The notes: generated from the sequence alone by a model not told the origin. 60,000 bases of DNA from Strigamia acuminata (GCA_949358305.1 OX442317.1:4904186-4964185), one strand, 5' to 3'. Numbered from the stretch's first letter, positions 39,326 to 59,504 are shown. Numbers and translations are program-made.

Positions 39326-41727
39326 TGAGCGGCTAAGGAACGTTAAGCGAGAAACGCCGGTATGGTTTTTCGGTGTATTGTCGGCTAGGCGGCCAAGTTT
39401 TTGCCGTGTTCTACAGAAAGCGTCTTGTGTATTTCTATTTTTCTGCGTTAGACCCTCGTGTTAGGCCTATAGTAAGCCAGTGGAGCGATGTGATGTGTGT
39501 GGGAAAAGCCACCTGTTTTCCTAGTTTATTAATATGAGAGGGAGAGAGAGAGAGACGAAGGGGAACGTGTACCAGGGATGGGATATGATGTACAAAACAA
39601 ACAAGCGCGCGCTGGAAAATGAAAAAGTAAGAATCGAATTTGAAATAAAAACGATGGATGAGATGGAAATTGCGCGATTTTTCCAATAGTGGCTCGTCAA
39701 TAACATGGCGGTCGTTATGGCGACGGGGCTGCAAAACAAGCGTGTTGACAACAATGCGCGAATATGCGAGCGAGCAAATTTGTGTTGGCGAGAAATATGC
39801 TTTTGTTGATTGTGCTTGGCTCTCTCTCGTTGACCCCTGCATCATCCATCTTGTGGTGCCCGTTTGCAACAATTTTTTCTGTTCTTTCTTTGGGATTCCG
39901 TGCAACAATCAGCCCTAAGGTAATAGGTGTTTGATTAATGCGCATGCTCACTTAGCGTTTCTCTTTGACCACCCCGCGTTCCATATGTTCCCGCCAGAAC
40001 CACGCCCACCTCTCATGTGCTCCGGCCGGCGATTGTTGCAAATTGAAAGGCCGCGTCCCTCTGACGTGATGAATGACGTAACGACACGCCCACGTTGGCG
40101 TTTTCTGGTTCTGGTTCTGGATTGAATGCCTCGAGGGTTATAAATCTGCCCGCCGTCCCAACTCTCAATTCAACTCTTGTTTGGCCCTTTTCAGACAAAA
40201 TGGTCAACTCCCTTACCCTCCACTCCACGACCCACTCGACACAACAATGAGCAGTTTGTAAATTGATTGTCGGAACAAGAATGGACGCGAAGAAGGAAAA
40301 GAGGAAAAAAGGGTTAAAATAGTCCGGAATGTCGACCCATGACCATTATTAATGAAAAGAAATGCGGAACGTCAACAAACATCGAAGAAACACAACGACG
40401 ACGATTAGACTGGTTTAAAAAATGTATAAACATCAGCACAAGGTGCAGAAAGGCTAACGTGCATTGTTCCGATAGTTTGAGTTAATTAGTTTCCAATTAC
40501 GACAGCAGAGGGGAATAAATAATCCAAGGAAAACTAAAGTTTCGTATATTTCGGTCTTGTAATTACTTTGGAGAAATGGGAATTTGATTGTTCGATTTTG
40601 CTGAAAGAATCGTTGAGCGGTCATTTCTAGCGCGGATTCCACGAGACAATGCTCACTATTGTTGCAGCAAACGCGCTCCACCTCAAGTTCATTACCGCTG
40701 CTTCATTGAGAGACGATTTCATGGCCCCCTGCGCGCATTATTGTGCACGTTCTTCAATTAAAGACGAGCGCGTTCTCTCGGGCCGATCAATTACCCGTTG
40801 AAAAAAAAAATGTGGAAATCTTTTGAAAGCGAGTTGAGGGGACAAACACAGTGCACTGACCATTGGTCAACGAGCCCATCACTCGGCGACGAAATTTATG
40901 GCGTTGGGAGGGAATCGCGCACTTAGAGCGTCCTAATGTAGGTAAATGCTCTTATTTCCGGACGCGATTTGGGGCCGCGAGTGCGGACAAACAGTGGACA
41001 TAAGTGCGACATAAGGAAAAGGGGTCATTGTTGCAAAGTGGATTAGCAAGAGCGTTTAATTCGACGTTGAGTGCTGTTTTCTTTGCTCGCGTTGTCTTTA
41101 TTGGGCATACATAAGGTTGAATTAAAATCGCCATGGTAACGACGAAATTGAAGGCGCGCGCGTTGCACCACCACGCCTTTAAGTCAATCCGCAAAAGCAA
41201 TCATTTTTCTTTGCGCCACGCTCCAATGACCATGCGCGCATGAAGATGCCCGTTGGCATCCTATTTTTATTTTTTTTCTCCTTCTTTCTTTCCTCGCTTT
41301 GTGATTGGTTCTTTTTTGGCGCCCTTTTGTCTGTTGTTGCGTCGACTTCATACCCCGAGGCGTTGCTGTAGACTCGTTATCGCAGCACGAGTGCTTCGTT
41401 TAATGGAATCCTCCAAATTATGATGTGTGTTTTGAATTTCAAATTCGGACGTCCATTCCCCCGGAAACAATGAGCGGAAATGAAAAAGTTCAAAAGATGG
41501 CCGACGCAATGCAAATAATGTGGACGGGGAAGGAAAACAACAATCAATAAGAATCGCGCTTAAAGTTCTTGTGGATTGTTTGCATCAGTGACTAGAAAAC
41601 CAAAATCTAGCGAATCTAGCCGTGCTTTCTGTTTTTGCGGGTTTTGGTGATGGTTTATGGTTGTTATTGGGCGACCATTTTGTTTATATATCCATTTTAT
41701 TGCAATATATTTTTTAAGTGAATTTTG

Positions 41728-42070
41728 TAATACATTTTTGCTTTGCAAATGATAACACCCTTTGTAAAATGTATTATGAAATGCGTTCCCAATATTATTA
41801 TGTCAAATATGAATGGATTTTCAAACGCCTTTTTTCAATTGTATTATATATATTGTATTTTACCGATTAAGAGTCGTTCTCGAATAGTAGCCGCGGCTGA
41901 GACACCAAGAATAGCGTATTTTTGCAAAAGTACGCTATTGTTTCCGTATTTAATCTCATGAACATTACAAATGTAACAAACGAAAACCCGAAGTTGTAAT
42001 TGCTGACAAAAATGGCAGTTTTGAATAAGAGCCGCGGCTCTTAATCGATAAAACACGGTACTTAATTGCA
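41728..42070. repeat. Dispersed repeat pair, copy at 41.8 kb
   Basis: Includes a GATTAAGAGTCG/AGAGCCGCGGCTCTTAATC inverted arrangement and AAACTGCCATTTTTGTCAGC (reversed). The same blocks occur in opposite orientation at 53779-53985. The left flank AATACATTTTTGC...GCGTTCCCAATATTATTATG is shared with 53685-54060 and 59515-59600. Confidence 0.65.
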
Positions 42071-43765
42071 CAAAATGCATTAAGCGAAAAGCAATATATC
42101 GTAAAAGCTGAAACTTTAAGTTGGTTTTAGATAAATGTTTGCAATTGTCGTCTAAACTGCACGTTTAAAAATCTAGGCCTATTAAACAAGCACGCATATA
42201 GCGAGGGTTAACCAGATGAGAGCGAAGATTCCTCACCAGAGTCTAAAAGCCTCTTTAAAAATGCATAGACCATAAAATAAGAATTCTGGGAAACGAAACA
42301 CTGAATAACCAAAGGGTGTTCTGCAGCGCTTCCCACTGTCCTTTGCGTGCGCCATGAAAATTCATCACGTGCCTAATTCAGGCCCATTACTCTCGCTCGG
42401 TCGGACGCTGAGCTCGAAGGGGGTCTTAGTCTCGACCCCGGGCGATCGTAATGAGTCCATCCCCATGCGGCTGATAATATATCAATAGCTCGCAGGCCCA
42501 ACACTGTCGAGTGCCATTAAAGTCTTGTTGCACATGCCGTGCGCCCATTCTAGTCTCATTTTACGATCTTTTTGCGACTTTTCGGGCCTATGGCGCGCGT
42601 CGGGCGCGGCATACATTAGAAAGGGGCAGGCTGCGTCTGTTTGTGCCCGTGCATTTGTTTGCTGAGCGCGCTCGGAGACGCGAAGGTTGAGATTATGTCG
42701 AGTGTGTCTGTCTCCCTTTTTATTTGGCAAGGCGAGTGAAAAGTCGTGTCGTTTTAACCACTCCACTTGTTTTTGGTCAACAGTGCGCCTCGCGAGCGCT
42801 GTAATGAAGTCGAGGGGTCGAGTGCAGTGAGAATAGCGAGAATTTATATATTTTTTTGTTTTCTATATTTTTTGACGGTGGGATTTGACCGGTGGTCATT
42901 TTTAGTCGGCGTTTATGAAATGTGGGGGTTTTTTTCTTGTTATCTCGTTTCCACTTTGTAGCTAATCCCATTGTTAGTGGTGGCAAGTCTGGCAACACAT
43001 TTTCAAGTGATGGTGGCACGGGGTCATCCAACTGCCAAGAAGATTTGAGCGCGTTGGCAACGCGGAGCCCTGAGGTCTTGTTATCAGTGGACGCTGACTT
43101 GAGGAGCCCGTGGGATAAGCGTGGGGAGACACGGGGATGGGAGTATGGTGGGGTGGGGCTGCTATCTGGACTTCACACTCGGCCACGCGTCCATAAGTCA
43201 CCCCCTTTCCCATTTTTCCAATAACAAGATAGCGCTGAACCTGGTGTCGAAATTTGCAACTTTTTTTTATGGCAATATAATTTTTTTTTGTTCGTTTTTA
43301 GGAATGGATTTCATGCAAAATAGACATTGTTGAAGGTGGAGGGAGAGAGGGGTTTATGGGAGTCGATGATGAGTTGAGGGGATATTAAGAGATTGTAGGG
43401 GTATATATATCTCATCATTTTCCACTAAATCTGTCTAATACCTTTGTAATTGCACTTGGATGAGAAGTGGGTGGGGTGGGGTGGGGTGGGGGGAGGATGT
43501 GCGTGTGTGTGAGGGTATGGGTAAGAAATGGGAGCATCCTTCCACGTGGCTGATTTGGTTCGTTTACCGATAAGTAGATGTTTGGCCAGATTGTCTTTGT
43601 GTAGTTGATGGATTGCAAAGTGGACACTATTGGATTGGGAATGGCAATGGGGCGAATCTAGAGAGAGCTTGATCCACTGTAGGTGGCGCTACCGAGATTC
43701 CTGCTGGCGGAGTAGGAACGGTGAGTGAGGGCAAGGCAGACACCTAAATTGAATGTTCAGGCAAA

Positions 43766-44060
43766 GCGTTTTTCTGTGAAATAATGCATTTCTCTGCGAA
43801 ATAATGCATTTCCCTGCGAAATAATGCATTTTCCTGCGAAATAATGCATTTTTATGTGGACAACAAAACATTTTCGCACAAAAACATGCATTTTTGGACA
43901 TAAATATGCATTTTTGGACAAAAACATGCATTTTTGAACAAAAACATGCATTTTTGGACAAAAACATGCATTTTTGGACAAAAACATGCATTTTTGGACA
44001 AAAAGATGCATTTTTGGACAAAAACATGCATTTTTGGACAAAATTACGCATTTTCATTTG
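43766..44060 (-). repeat. 20-bp tandem repeat, second array
   Basis: First part is TGCGAAATAATGCATTTCCC units (reverse complement of the 3.7-kb unit type); the second part is GCATTTTTGGACAAAAACAT units, again 20 bp. About 15 units in all. Downstream at about 44125-44145 is CCTTAATCCGGGGCTGGTCA, matching the flank of the array at 3.7 kb. The ORFs across it are repeat artefacts. Confidence 0.8.
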
Positions 44061-45904
44061 TACAAGGGGGCCCATTATAATTGGGGGCCCGGGCTATTGC
44101 CCGTTTGTTCGTTTGGCAGTCCCCTTAATCCGGGGCTGGTCATATCTTTGAAAATAAATGCGTGTTGATTAAAAGTGGGGCTTTGAAAAACGGTTGTAAA
44201 AATCAATGAGTGGAGCGCTGTTACGCCTAATGTGTGGGCGACTTGATGGGCACGTGACTTGTTGATTAATTGATTCATCTCACCAGCAGCTAGTTAAATT
44301 ACAAGTTGGTTTAAATGAATTTGCGACTTTCTTCTTAAATTGTATTTTGCAAATCAGATGTAATCAATTTCGCCACCAGGGGAAATTGGAACGGGGGTTG
44401 TGGGGTACGGGGTGTATGGGTAGTAAACGAATTCGAACGCTCGCGTCCATCCGACCGAAAGGAAGCAGACGCGGTGCAAGGGAGGGAGATGTCAAAGGAT
44501 TGTGCCGCGCATGCGTCCTTAATTGTCGCGCTCAGATGTCGCCGCTTGGAATAAGTGCGGCGCGCGGGCCGAGTTTTCTTCTTTTTATTTATTTATTTAT
44601 TTATTTATTTTTTCCTCTTTGCTGGCACGAAGGGATTGTTGGAATGTGCTGGAGGATCGAACTCGAACGCGCAACCTGAGAAAGGAATTAGAAAGGGCGG
44701 AGGGGGGCAGCGAGCTGAGACTGGGAGTGCAGGGGATAAGGGCGACGTCTCGTCCATCATTTGCACCCCTCTCGATGTCTCAATTAGCTTGACACCTTGT
44801 CACACACTCATGGGTCCGGCAGTGCAACAATGTCTTGTTGTGTTGGAGTTGTTGGCGTTTTGCCGTTTGTTGACGGAATTGACGGTGGCTGCGTGTTTTT
44901 GCCTCGTTTTTACGCGGGATTTGACGAGATAAAACGAGAAAATGCTGAGAATCAATTTTTTTTTTTTTTACACAAATTTTTGAACTTTTTTTCTTATCTT
45001 TGTAACAGTGTTGCAAGTTTGACGCGAGCGCGGATTGTTGATATGAAAAGGAGCGAGTTTGGCTTATCTGGTCCCCATTGTTGATTAGTTGGCGCCGTAA
45101 TGAATTGCCACTGCACTTTAATGCGATTATGGACGACGCTCCAGCGAGCAGATAAGCGAGCAAAATGCGCATTGTTGAATTTGCGTTCTGATTTGAGCGT
45201 AACCCAATTATTGTCGCGTTGCCATGGTCACCTCCATTTCTAATTAGGCGGCCCGTTCGCATTTGACGTCATCCCCCGTGTAATTTTCCTTTTGTAATTA
45301 ATTTGCATATTAATTACAACAGCCTCGTTTTCTCTCTCTCTCTCTTCGCGGACCCCCTCTTCACCGTGTCCCACTTTCTCATCTTCCGCGCTTCACTCGA
45401 CCCCGCTCATTAGGCTTAATTTGCTGCCTCGCGTGCACTTTGAAACAATGTCATCGTTGCAAATGCATGTTAATTTAAAACCGTAGCTTTTTCATCGTTT
45501 AGTCGAGCGGAAACTCTTCATTGTCATTATTACTTTTCAGTCCTAGATGCACTTTCATTTAAGTCTTCATATTCCGCCGCGAGATTATAAATAAACATTA
45601 CAACGATGCATTCTATGTGTGTGTAACAATGTAATATAATGTATTCATGCGCTTCTATTTTATTTTATTTTTTTAAATTAAATTTTATCAGCACACGTTT
45701 TACATTTCTCACGAGTGCATTGTTGTCTCGCGCGGTTCGTTCCGGGTCTCGAGCGCAGCTGCACTTCCGGTTTTGTTAGAACGAAGTTGGCCGTTGCTCT
45801 TTCTCTCTCTCACTCTCTCGCAAACTCACCACTGGCTGCGTTTCCATCAATAGCAGAAGAGAGGAGGGGACTTCGAATCGAGTGGGGCGTGGCACATATT
45901 TATC

Positions 45905-45940
45905 ACCTCCCCCTAGCCCTAGCCCTAGCCCTGTAGCCCT
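45905..45940 (+). repeat. CCCTAG hexamer repeat
   Basis: Four to five units of CCCTAG with one GT interruption. It resembles the telomeric CCCTAA unit but differs at the last base. Too short to call an interstitial telomere. Confidence 0.6.
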
Positions 45941-48900
45941 AGTCGTGGCCGTGGCCCCCGCCATGGTCGAAAATAAAAGGGAAAAAAATTAAATGGTGGA
46001 AATAGCGGCGGTAGAAACTAAGCCCGGGATCGTGTTCGTTTTGGTGAAACGAGGACGATTGCGTCGGCGTTTGTGCGTCTGTAGTTTTGGGGTAAACCGT
46101 GGAGGAATTAAAGGGCGAATCAATACGTGCTCTATTGGGTTATTTTCATTTGTTGGTGCGTTCGTTTAGCAATTGCGAATTAAAGAATAAGATTGAAAGC
46201 GTCGGGTGAGTGGCACGCGTAGGCGTGTTGTGGGTGGTGATGGGCGGGATCGGTGCCGTCAGTCGAGCCGAAACGTCTAATCCGTTGACGAACGCGCGCG
46301 CCGTGCGTTGGAGATAAGACGCCGGGTGCCGAAATTGGCAAAATCAGTGCGCGTTTTCAGCCCGAAGAACTGTCGCGTTCTTAAAAGGAATTTTTTAAAT
46401 GAAAAATACCGAAATGTGTTTTTTTTTTAAAAAAATACAATTTTCTCGGATTCTTTTTCCTTTTCCATTGCTTTGTTTGATGTCAGACGCAGTCCCCCCT
46501 CGCGCTCGATATACGATTGTTGAACACACCCTATTGTTGTGCGTGGGCGATCACTAACACGTGTTGTCGACGCGTTTATTCTCACCACTCAATTAATAAC
46601 CCTCCCTTCTCCCCCGCTTGTTCGGGGCCCCAACACCATTTTCTTGCTCGACATTTGACCTCGAATATTGTTGCAGAGCGCAACGATGACGTTAGCAAAT
46701 GTCTGGCACGCACGCGCACTAATCAAGCGAGCAAATGGAAGGGAAAAAAAGAATAAAAAAGAAAGGGGTATTAAAAAAAAACCGCTGAGTGTGTGCGCGG
46801 AATCGACCCGCGTTTACCATTCGTTTACAAATGATCAACATTTTATGCACTCGTTCCGCAGCGGCGCAGGCTTCGTTCATTTCCATCCGAATTTCTCCTT
46901 GAAAACTCACGCAAAGTCCTATTTTGATTGATTGAACTGAACCGCCATGACAGACAAGTTTTAATTAAACACTGGGTGACATTAAAGTGTGTTTCGCACG
47001 TTTTGTTTCGTGTTTTTTTGTTGTTGGTGGGTTTTAAAGTTTGTTTCGGGGTTGTTTAATTGGCTCGCTCGTCCCTCTCGCTCTGATTGGCGCTCTCCAT
47101 TGTTGCTGGCGTCCCTTTGAAGGAAATGAAGACGTGTTGGCCTGCAGCGGACACGGCGGCATCCCTTTGCCGCGATCCCCTCGTGCTCGAGCGGCGCCTC
47201 ATGCGTGAATTTCGCGTGTGGCCGATCACAGAGCCAATGCCGCGTTTTCCTCGTTAACGCGCTGCCTCGCGGCAAATCTAGAAGAAAGCCATGCGCGTAC
47301 AGCAACGCTGAGCTGAGCATGCCTAATGCTCGGGGGACGGGTCGGTCGCGTTTCCTTCTTCTCCCTTAATCCTCTGCCATCGACGGTTCCAAATTGGAAC
47401 GGAGAAAAATAAGTGTTTTTGCTGGAATCGAAAACGAGACTCGACGGTTGAAAAGGAGCGCGGCGTTTCGTTGCTAATGAATTGTGGGGACGCATAATGG
47501 CGTCGCGAATGCAGAAATAAATTGTCAAGATTTTGGCCCGTTTGTCAGCGGCTTAAAGAATTTTTTTTCACGATTCGGATTGCTGACGGACACGTGAATC
47601 AAGATGGCTTCTGCTGATTCTTATTCTCCGCTTGAGCTTCAATCTGATGGAGTGAATAGAACGATGCGATAGTGTCAATCAGCGAAAGGCCAACGTGTGT
47701 GTGCGGTGCATTGTTGATGGGCATGTGAAAAAGTTTTAAAGTCGAGACCTGAATGGCGATTGGCATCTTCAATCAGTTGGAGACGCGACGCGCGGCCACA
47801 CAAATGTATAATGCGAGAAAGGAACGCTGCGAAGAATTGGATTTTTGCGCTGTTTACTGGACACTTGTCCCAAACTGATTGAATTAACCTAATCTCATAA
47901 TTCAACCTCGAGTTGAACTATGACTTAGTTGTTGACTTTTTACATTATCAGGTGCGTTCAAATTGGTCAAGCAAATACTGTAAAAAGTCGTTTGGAAACG
48001 GTTGCATTCAGTGTTGGAAAGTCATTGGAAATGTGATGTTTATACAATTTGGAATATATATAACGTTCCGGTTTGGAAATTTCGCATTTCAGTTATATTT
48101 CCAAAATATTTTATGGACAAAAATCTAATTTTTTTTTGCAGTGTTAAAGTGCGAAATACGTAAAATAAAATTAAAGAAACGGAACGAAAAACTTAAATAA
48201 TTGAATTCAAACTGTAAATAAATCTTTAATTTAATGTAAAAATTGTTCCATTCACTTTACCCAAAAAAAAAACATTAGAATTGGTTAATCAACAATGACT
48301 AATGAAATATTATATTATTACTAATGCGCACATTTGTGCGCAACTGAGGTTTGAATGATTGTTGAACCGAGCATCGTTGCTTAAAACATTTAAGCGCGTT
48401 TTGGGTAGTTGGTTTGCGCAACGTTTTATTTGGTTTAATATTTGCACGTGCGCTCGTTGAGCAAGAAGCATCAACAATGATAAAGCGCGTGATGCGTGGC
48501 GTATAAAGTGAGTCGGCTCTGATGACTTCATTGTCACCGTTCATCCATCATTCTCATTGTTGGATATGGGGTCGCGTTCATCGAGACGGAAGACATATTT
48601 CTTGCATGCAGATCGAGCGGGAGGAAGGGCGATTGTGATGTATTCCGGAGATGCAAGGGGGAGAGAATAATTTGCCCGATTGGATATCCAAAACACTCGT
48701 TGTTACAATTAATGATGCTGTAAATTTTGGGTAATATATTTGGCTCCATTATGCTGGGCACGGACAGATCGTGTTGCGTTGCTAATACGACACACAATAC
48801 TCTGTTCTGTTCTGTTCTGCACTCGGCGCGCTCCGGCTCGTTTTTGAGATCAAACCTTGTGCATATTTTATAACGCTTCATCTGTCATAGTCCACACGTG

Positions 48901-49135
48901 TTGCTGTAATAGCCTTAGATATTTATAACTTGCTTGTTTAAATGCGTGCAGCTGTAAATTCTGGAAAATACAATTTATACTTTTTTTAGCGTACAATAAC
49001 TTGTGCTCTCTTCAGTTGCATTTCATATAGCAGCATGCTTTGTTTGGGCCCAAAAAATATTCTTTTTCTCTACAAAAGATATAGTTGTCTTCGTTTTAGT
49101 CTTCAGTTTATAGTTTTATTATTTTTATACCTTGT

Positions 49136-49440
49136 TCGCACCGGAAAGTTTGGGCTAGCCTGAAATTTACATCTAGTTCTGGTTGATTTAGCCTACAAAA
49201 TGATTAGGCTGATGCATTCGCACCAAGAATCAAAAATCCACAAATCTAGGCTAGCATGCAGCCAATATAGACAATCGCACGGAATTGTGGGAGGTGACAT
49301 TGGCAGTTATCTAGTTCACACAACTGGATTAGAATTATCTAGTTAAAAAATTTATAAAACTAGATAATTTTGGGCTAGATGCGTTTGCACTAAGAACTAG
49401 AACTAGATTTAAATGTTAGGCTAGTGCAAACAAGGTATAA
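49136..49440. mobile_element. MITE with TATACCTTGTT.GCAC ends
   Basis: Left TATACCTTGTTCGCACC; right GTGCAAACAAGGTATA. Internal repeats of CTAGTTCT/AGAACTAG and GGCTAG. About 305 bp, non-coding; TA or TATA duplication cannot be separated from the ends. Confidence 0.7.
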
Positions 49441-49553
49441 TGGTTTTAAAGTAAACATAGCGATTAAAATGACTTAATTTTCACATTATGGTCCATCCTC
49501 TTTGAACGCAATTGCTTGAAATTTCACATTTAAATCGTCTTTACATCATATTC

Positions 49554-49590
49554 ACTTGACTTTCCGGTAAAGTAAATATGAAATTTCAAG
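49554..49590 (+). repeat. TTTCCGGTAAAGTAAATATG element, copy 3
   Basis: Third copy, starting ACTTGACTTTCCGG as in copy 1 and ending AAATTTCAAGCAGTG, so it shares slightly more flank with copy 1 than copy 2 does. Confidence 0.6.
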
Positions 49591-50980
49591 CAGTGTTTTG
49601 CTCGTTTATTTTTTATTAGAACAATTGGAATCGATCCTCAATCCAACTTGATGTATCAAATATCAGCACCAAAGATGAATTGGGATGAATTTTGTTATCC
49701 GGGGATGACTATGACTAGACACATTTCTAGCAGACTGTACAACGATTTGAGAATTGAAAAGCGCTTTGGAATGAAATGTAGCTGAATTCGCTCAATTCTT
49801 GTCCGGTTTAATTCGGGAAAACACTAATTACGGGTTAGTTTGAGGCACCCAAACACGGCCAAAGTTTGTCATCACTCATAGCGGCGCAAATGAAGGGTTA
49901 GTTTGATTGCTCTCCTCTTTCCCTCATTTTGGTCATCCATCATCATCAGCATCACCATGCTTCGGTCTTTTGGCACGCGAATGACGAGTCAGACGCTTAA
50001 ACGTGGCACGCGTGGGACGCCACTGATAACAGGAAACGCCCATTAATCATGGCGTCTGATTATTATTTTTCATATCAATCACCAAACGCACGCGTTCCGT
50101 TTCATTTCATAAAAAAGAATGGAGGAGGATCGTTGTTTTCGGGAGGTGTGGGGGTGGGGGTAATATGTTTTCCATCTTGACCCCCTCACCTCGTGACATC
50201 ACGGCGGATGCCCCGAAGGTCATTAGGGTCCCGGATGATGGATGCTTGGAAACGTTGAAGGCAACAATGGGAACCGGGGGTGGTGGATGTCCGTGAAACG
50301 TCCCGAGAATCCCCTCGGGCGCTCCCCTAAGGGGAGGCGGGAACTCGACTCGGTCCATCACCCTCCTTCCCATCTCTTTCAGATGGTTTTGGTGACAGCG
50401 CGCATGCGTCGTGAGTTGGCAACAATAGTGCGTGGGCGTCGGAGCAGCGCTGGCGTCTTCCGACTGTCGGAAACGCGCTCGTGACCCCCTCTCCCTTCTG
50501 TCGGAAGACTGATTTGTGGATTGTTGAAAGAGGGAAGCGCGGGAGAATTACGAGTGTCACGCGAGCTTTTGATAGAATGAGTGGTCACGTGGATATTATA
50601 GCGTGCTGAATAATATTTGCGAGGCAACGCTGGACGCTAAAAGGAATATTTCTGCGTTTGTGGGACTTAAAGTGTCACTGTGTGCGCGATTGCATGGCGA
50701 GTGGTGCCATCTGGTGGTGATTTGTCTGTGCAACGGACGTGGACCGCGATTGGTGGGCGTTTGTTGCGGTTTGGTGGATCCTTTGGGGAATTGGTACCTG
50801 CGGCTAATTATTGCAACATCCCTCGAGTCGAGGCGATTAATAAAGAGCGGTCAACCTCAGCGTTTTCATTTATTAATGGTGTCCGCCTCTTGGGACGCGA
50901 GGGGAAAACACGGAAGAAATCGGACTGTTGGATCTTGTTTACATACCCGGAAATTCGACACGTTTTGGAATAAAATGACA

Positions 50981-50986
50981 TTTATT
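50981..50986 (-). promoter_or_regulatory. Poly(A) signal candidate for Pax6-B
   Basis: TTTATT on + is AATAAA in the Pax6-B direction, about 425 nt past its stop. Another lies at about 50868-50873. Either would give a 3' UTR of usual size, and nothing here decides between them. Confidence 0.35.
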
Positions 50987-51409
50987 AATCATATCATCAT
51001 CATCATCATCAATATTATTAGTATTTTTCTTTTTTTTTTGTACAGCCATTTTTGGACGATCAATTGTTAGGACGTTTTGTCGATTGTTTTTTTTTTTTTT
51101 AATTTATGTTTTCTTTTTCAATAAAGATAATAATAAGTAATAATAATAATAGTTGTAATTAAATAAAGTAAAGAATAAAAGAAATGAAAATGTGGAAATG
51201 GAATATTTGTTTTGTTCTCTCGTCTTTTGGAAAGAATAGTAAAAGGGAAACAAAGGGGGATTGTTTTGGACACCGAGACAAATGAACATTGGTTGAGGTG
51301 AAACAGCAGCCAATAATCGGAATGAAACGAACAACAATGTGGAGTGATAGTCTGTGCGCATGCTCGTGAAGATGGGGTGTGTGTGTGCAGCACCACCCCG
51401 TTGACATCA

Positions 51410-57428
<6,019 letters not shown>

Positions 57429-59278
57429 CTGAAATGATATGTCACATGCGTTTTACTATTTTGTTTTTACCATATTTTTGGGAAAAGAATTGTATAATAA
57501 AATGAACAAACGACACGCACATAAATTGTTGGATTTTGATCTTTTGCACATATGAGATTAAATGGAAAACATTCATTTTGCCAATAGTCGGGATTAACGT
57601 GACGTTTAGTTTGAGTTAGTGTTGTAACTGAGGTTCATTAAAACCTAAGAAAATTAATTGCAATTCCATTTAATGTATAAAATGCATCAAAACAACTGCA
57701 ACGTAAATATATAGAAAATTGGAAATTCTTTTTTGACATAAACGGCATTTTTTTTTCTTTTCTTAACCATCCCATAGCCATGGTGGGTCAAAAAAATGTA
57801 AAATTTTGAAAAATTAACATAATTTTGTTTTAAGTGAAAATAAATATTTGAAACCAACTGGTATTCCTCAAATGTATTTTTTTCCTGTTTATAAATAATA
57901 AATCGAATTTTTTTTTATATTGTTTTGATATTTAATTTTTTCTATACATATAATTCCAATTAAAAGTTCATGAAAAGACGAGCGAGCCATTACTTGTAAT
58001 TTTACACTCTCTTTAATAAGGAAGAGCGTCGAATGTTCCGCACACACAACCAGCTCAGCGCACATTAACTAGATAATACTATTTAGTATTTAATGTAACG
58101 AGCTATGTTTACGATTTGTGATTAATAAATAAAATAAAGACGAGATAGCGGCGCGGATTTTCTCCCACAAATCAATGCAGATCTCTAGTCTGTATTTTTC
58201 TACTTGAGCTTAACCTTGTGAATTAATATTTGCGCCGTTTGCTCGCGTATAAATATTCATGGCACGTGTGCAGTTCTTTATAAGACTGCTCTTACGGCCT
58301 CGCAGGGGGCGCCGATTTTTGAGGATGTGTGGGTGTCGAGGATGGGCAGGGGGATGCGTGTATTCTTGTAAGTGGCTCTTGGTGCCACTTCGATCAATGG
58401 CGTCTAGCTTCTTTTGGTGGCGCGTTCCTCTGCACTGTTGCCATTGATTGGGTGTGCTGAGATTGGGGGCCCCCGGGGGACACTCGTGCGCGCGCTAAGT
58501 AACAATCTTCTCGTAGCTAATGGCGGTGATCGATTGGCTCGAGCCAAAAAAGAAAATATATAGAGAGAGAAAAATGCGGCGGGTGTGTTGCAGTGAAGTT
58601 TTATTTTTAAATTTCTAAGGGGCAGACGAGTGCAATTATTTGTGTCGCTAATTATGGTTTGATCGTTGTTGTTGTTTATTTTCGTTGCGAAATGGCGTCG
58701 GTTTGTTTCGAGGATGAAATTCAACTCCGGCCACTTGACTACAGGTAGGCATAATGGCGGATACTCTGACCATTGGTCACAAAAGGACCCACAAAGATAT
58801 CGCCGACAAAGTAAAATCCCTCGCCCCGGTGCAAAGATATGGAGCTCTAAAGAGACCTTGTGCGCCCCATGACCACCCCACCCGTCGTCAATGGTCACTA
58901 ATGGCTCCCTGACCACTGTTCTGAGCTGCTAAAAGATTAACATCTTAGGGGGTTTTCTGTTTCTTTGGGTTTTGGGTTTTTGAAGGGAAAAAAAATGCTT
59001 TTTGTTGGAATTTGATAAAAGTGATGAGGGATAGATTTTTTTTTTTTTTTTTTTTTTGGTCACGTTTATGGGCTGATGGGAATGTTGGAATGGTGAGGTA
59101 CAGTGTAGAGGAGCTAGTATCTTATTTTTAGACCTACTTGGAACAAAAATTGGGAGTTGTTCCAACGAATATAATGAAAAATAACAACCGGAATAAATGT
59201 GCAACTTTTAGGACTCAAACTCGTCTCATCAATGTTTCAATATAGTGGTTCAAAAATATACATTGAAATTATATTGCA

Positions 59279-59500
59279 GTAGCTGCATTTAAAAATTTAA
59301 ATATTTTGTGTTTTAATTCAATTTTAAAACAAAAATGATGTCCCAATGAAGTAACCCGTAACCACAATGATGTGATAAATAGGCAATACACGTTGGCCAG
59401 TTTAGAAAATAGTTAAAATTCTCTCGCACTCAAAATTTAAACTTAAAATACACTTAAACTAAAATTGTTAAAACACAAGTATTTTTAATTTTGAATGGCG
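59279..59500 (-). repeat. Dispersed AT-rich repeat, copy 4, reversed
   Basis: Reverse complement of the same family: TAGCTGCATTTAAAAATTTA, AAATATTTTGTGTTTTAATT and AAACTTAAAATACACTTAAA are all recognisable. It has an extra internal segment (about 59345-59430). It lies upstream of Pax6-B. Confidence 0.6.
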
Positions 59501-59504
59501 CTAA

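Larger units (their letters stand above)
35146..43765. other. Intergenic, no supported gene
   Basis: At 35370-35677 a YY1-like AAGATGGC/GATGGCGGCC patch is followed by a pyrimidine-rich leader and a strong donor GAACAG/GTAAGTG at 35678, resembling a non-coding first exon. At 37196-37550 an ORF starts with a hydrophobic stretch. Repeat copies lie at 39290 and 41840-42070. GC-rich blocks at 37150-37500 and 38350-38900 produce overlapping ORFs on both strands without domains. Confidence 0.45.
44061..51409. other. Intergenic 3' side of Pax6-B, no supported gene
   Basis: Contains (ATTT)n at 44583-44610, CT tracts near 45330, a CCCTAG repeat at 45905-45940, the MITE at 49136-49440, and the Pax6-B 3' UTR from 51409 down to about 50980. 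CATTGTTG/CAACAATG octamers are dense here (45076, 45170, 45718, 47098, 47709, 48290, 48472, 48555, 50262, 51333). Confidence 0.5.

Noticed and set aside
43689-44168. ORFs on both strands with repeated KNACFCPKMHVF or DKNMHFWTKTCIF
   Set aside because: Artefacts of the second 20-bp array, open on both strands for the same reason.
44780-45262. 160-residue ORF on the - strand
   Set aside because: Contains a lysine run from the poly-T tract at 44957 and no recognisable domain; a + strand ORF overlaps it.
58249-58262. TATAAATA as a promoter for a + strand gene
   Set aside because: No credible coding region follows; the nearby 62-residue ORF is arginine- and cysteine-rich without family features.
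58404-58916. 170-residue ORF upstream of Pax6-B
   Set aside because: No recognised motif and codon pattern like the surrounding non-coding DNA; it does not supply the Pax6-B start exon either.
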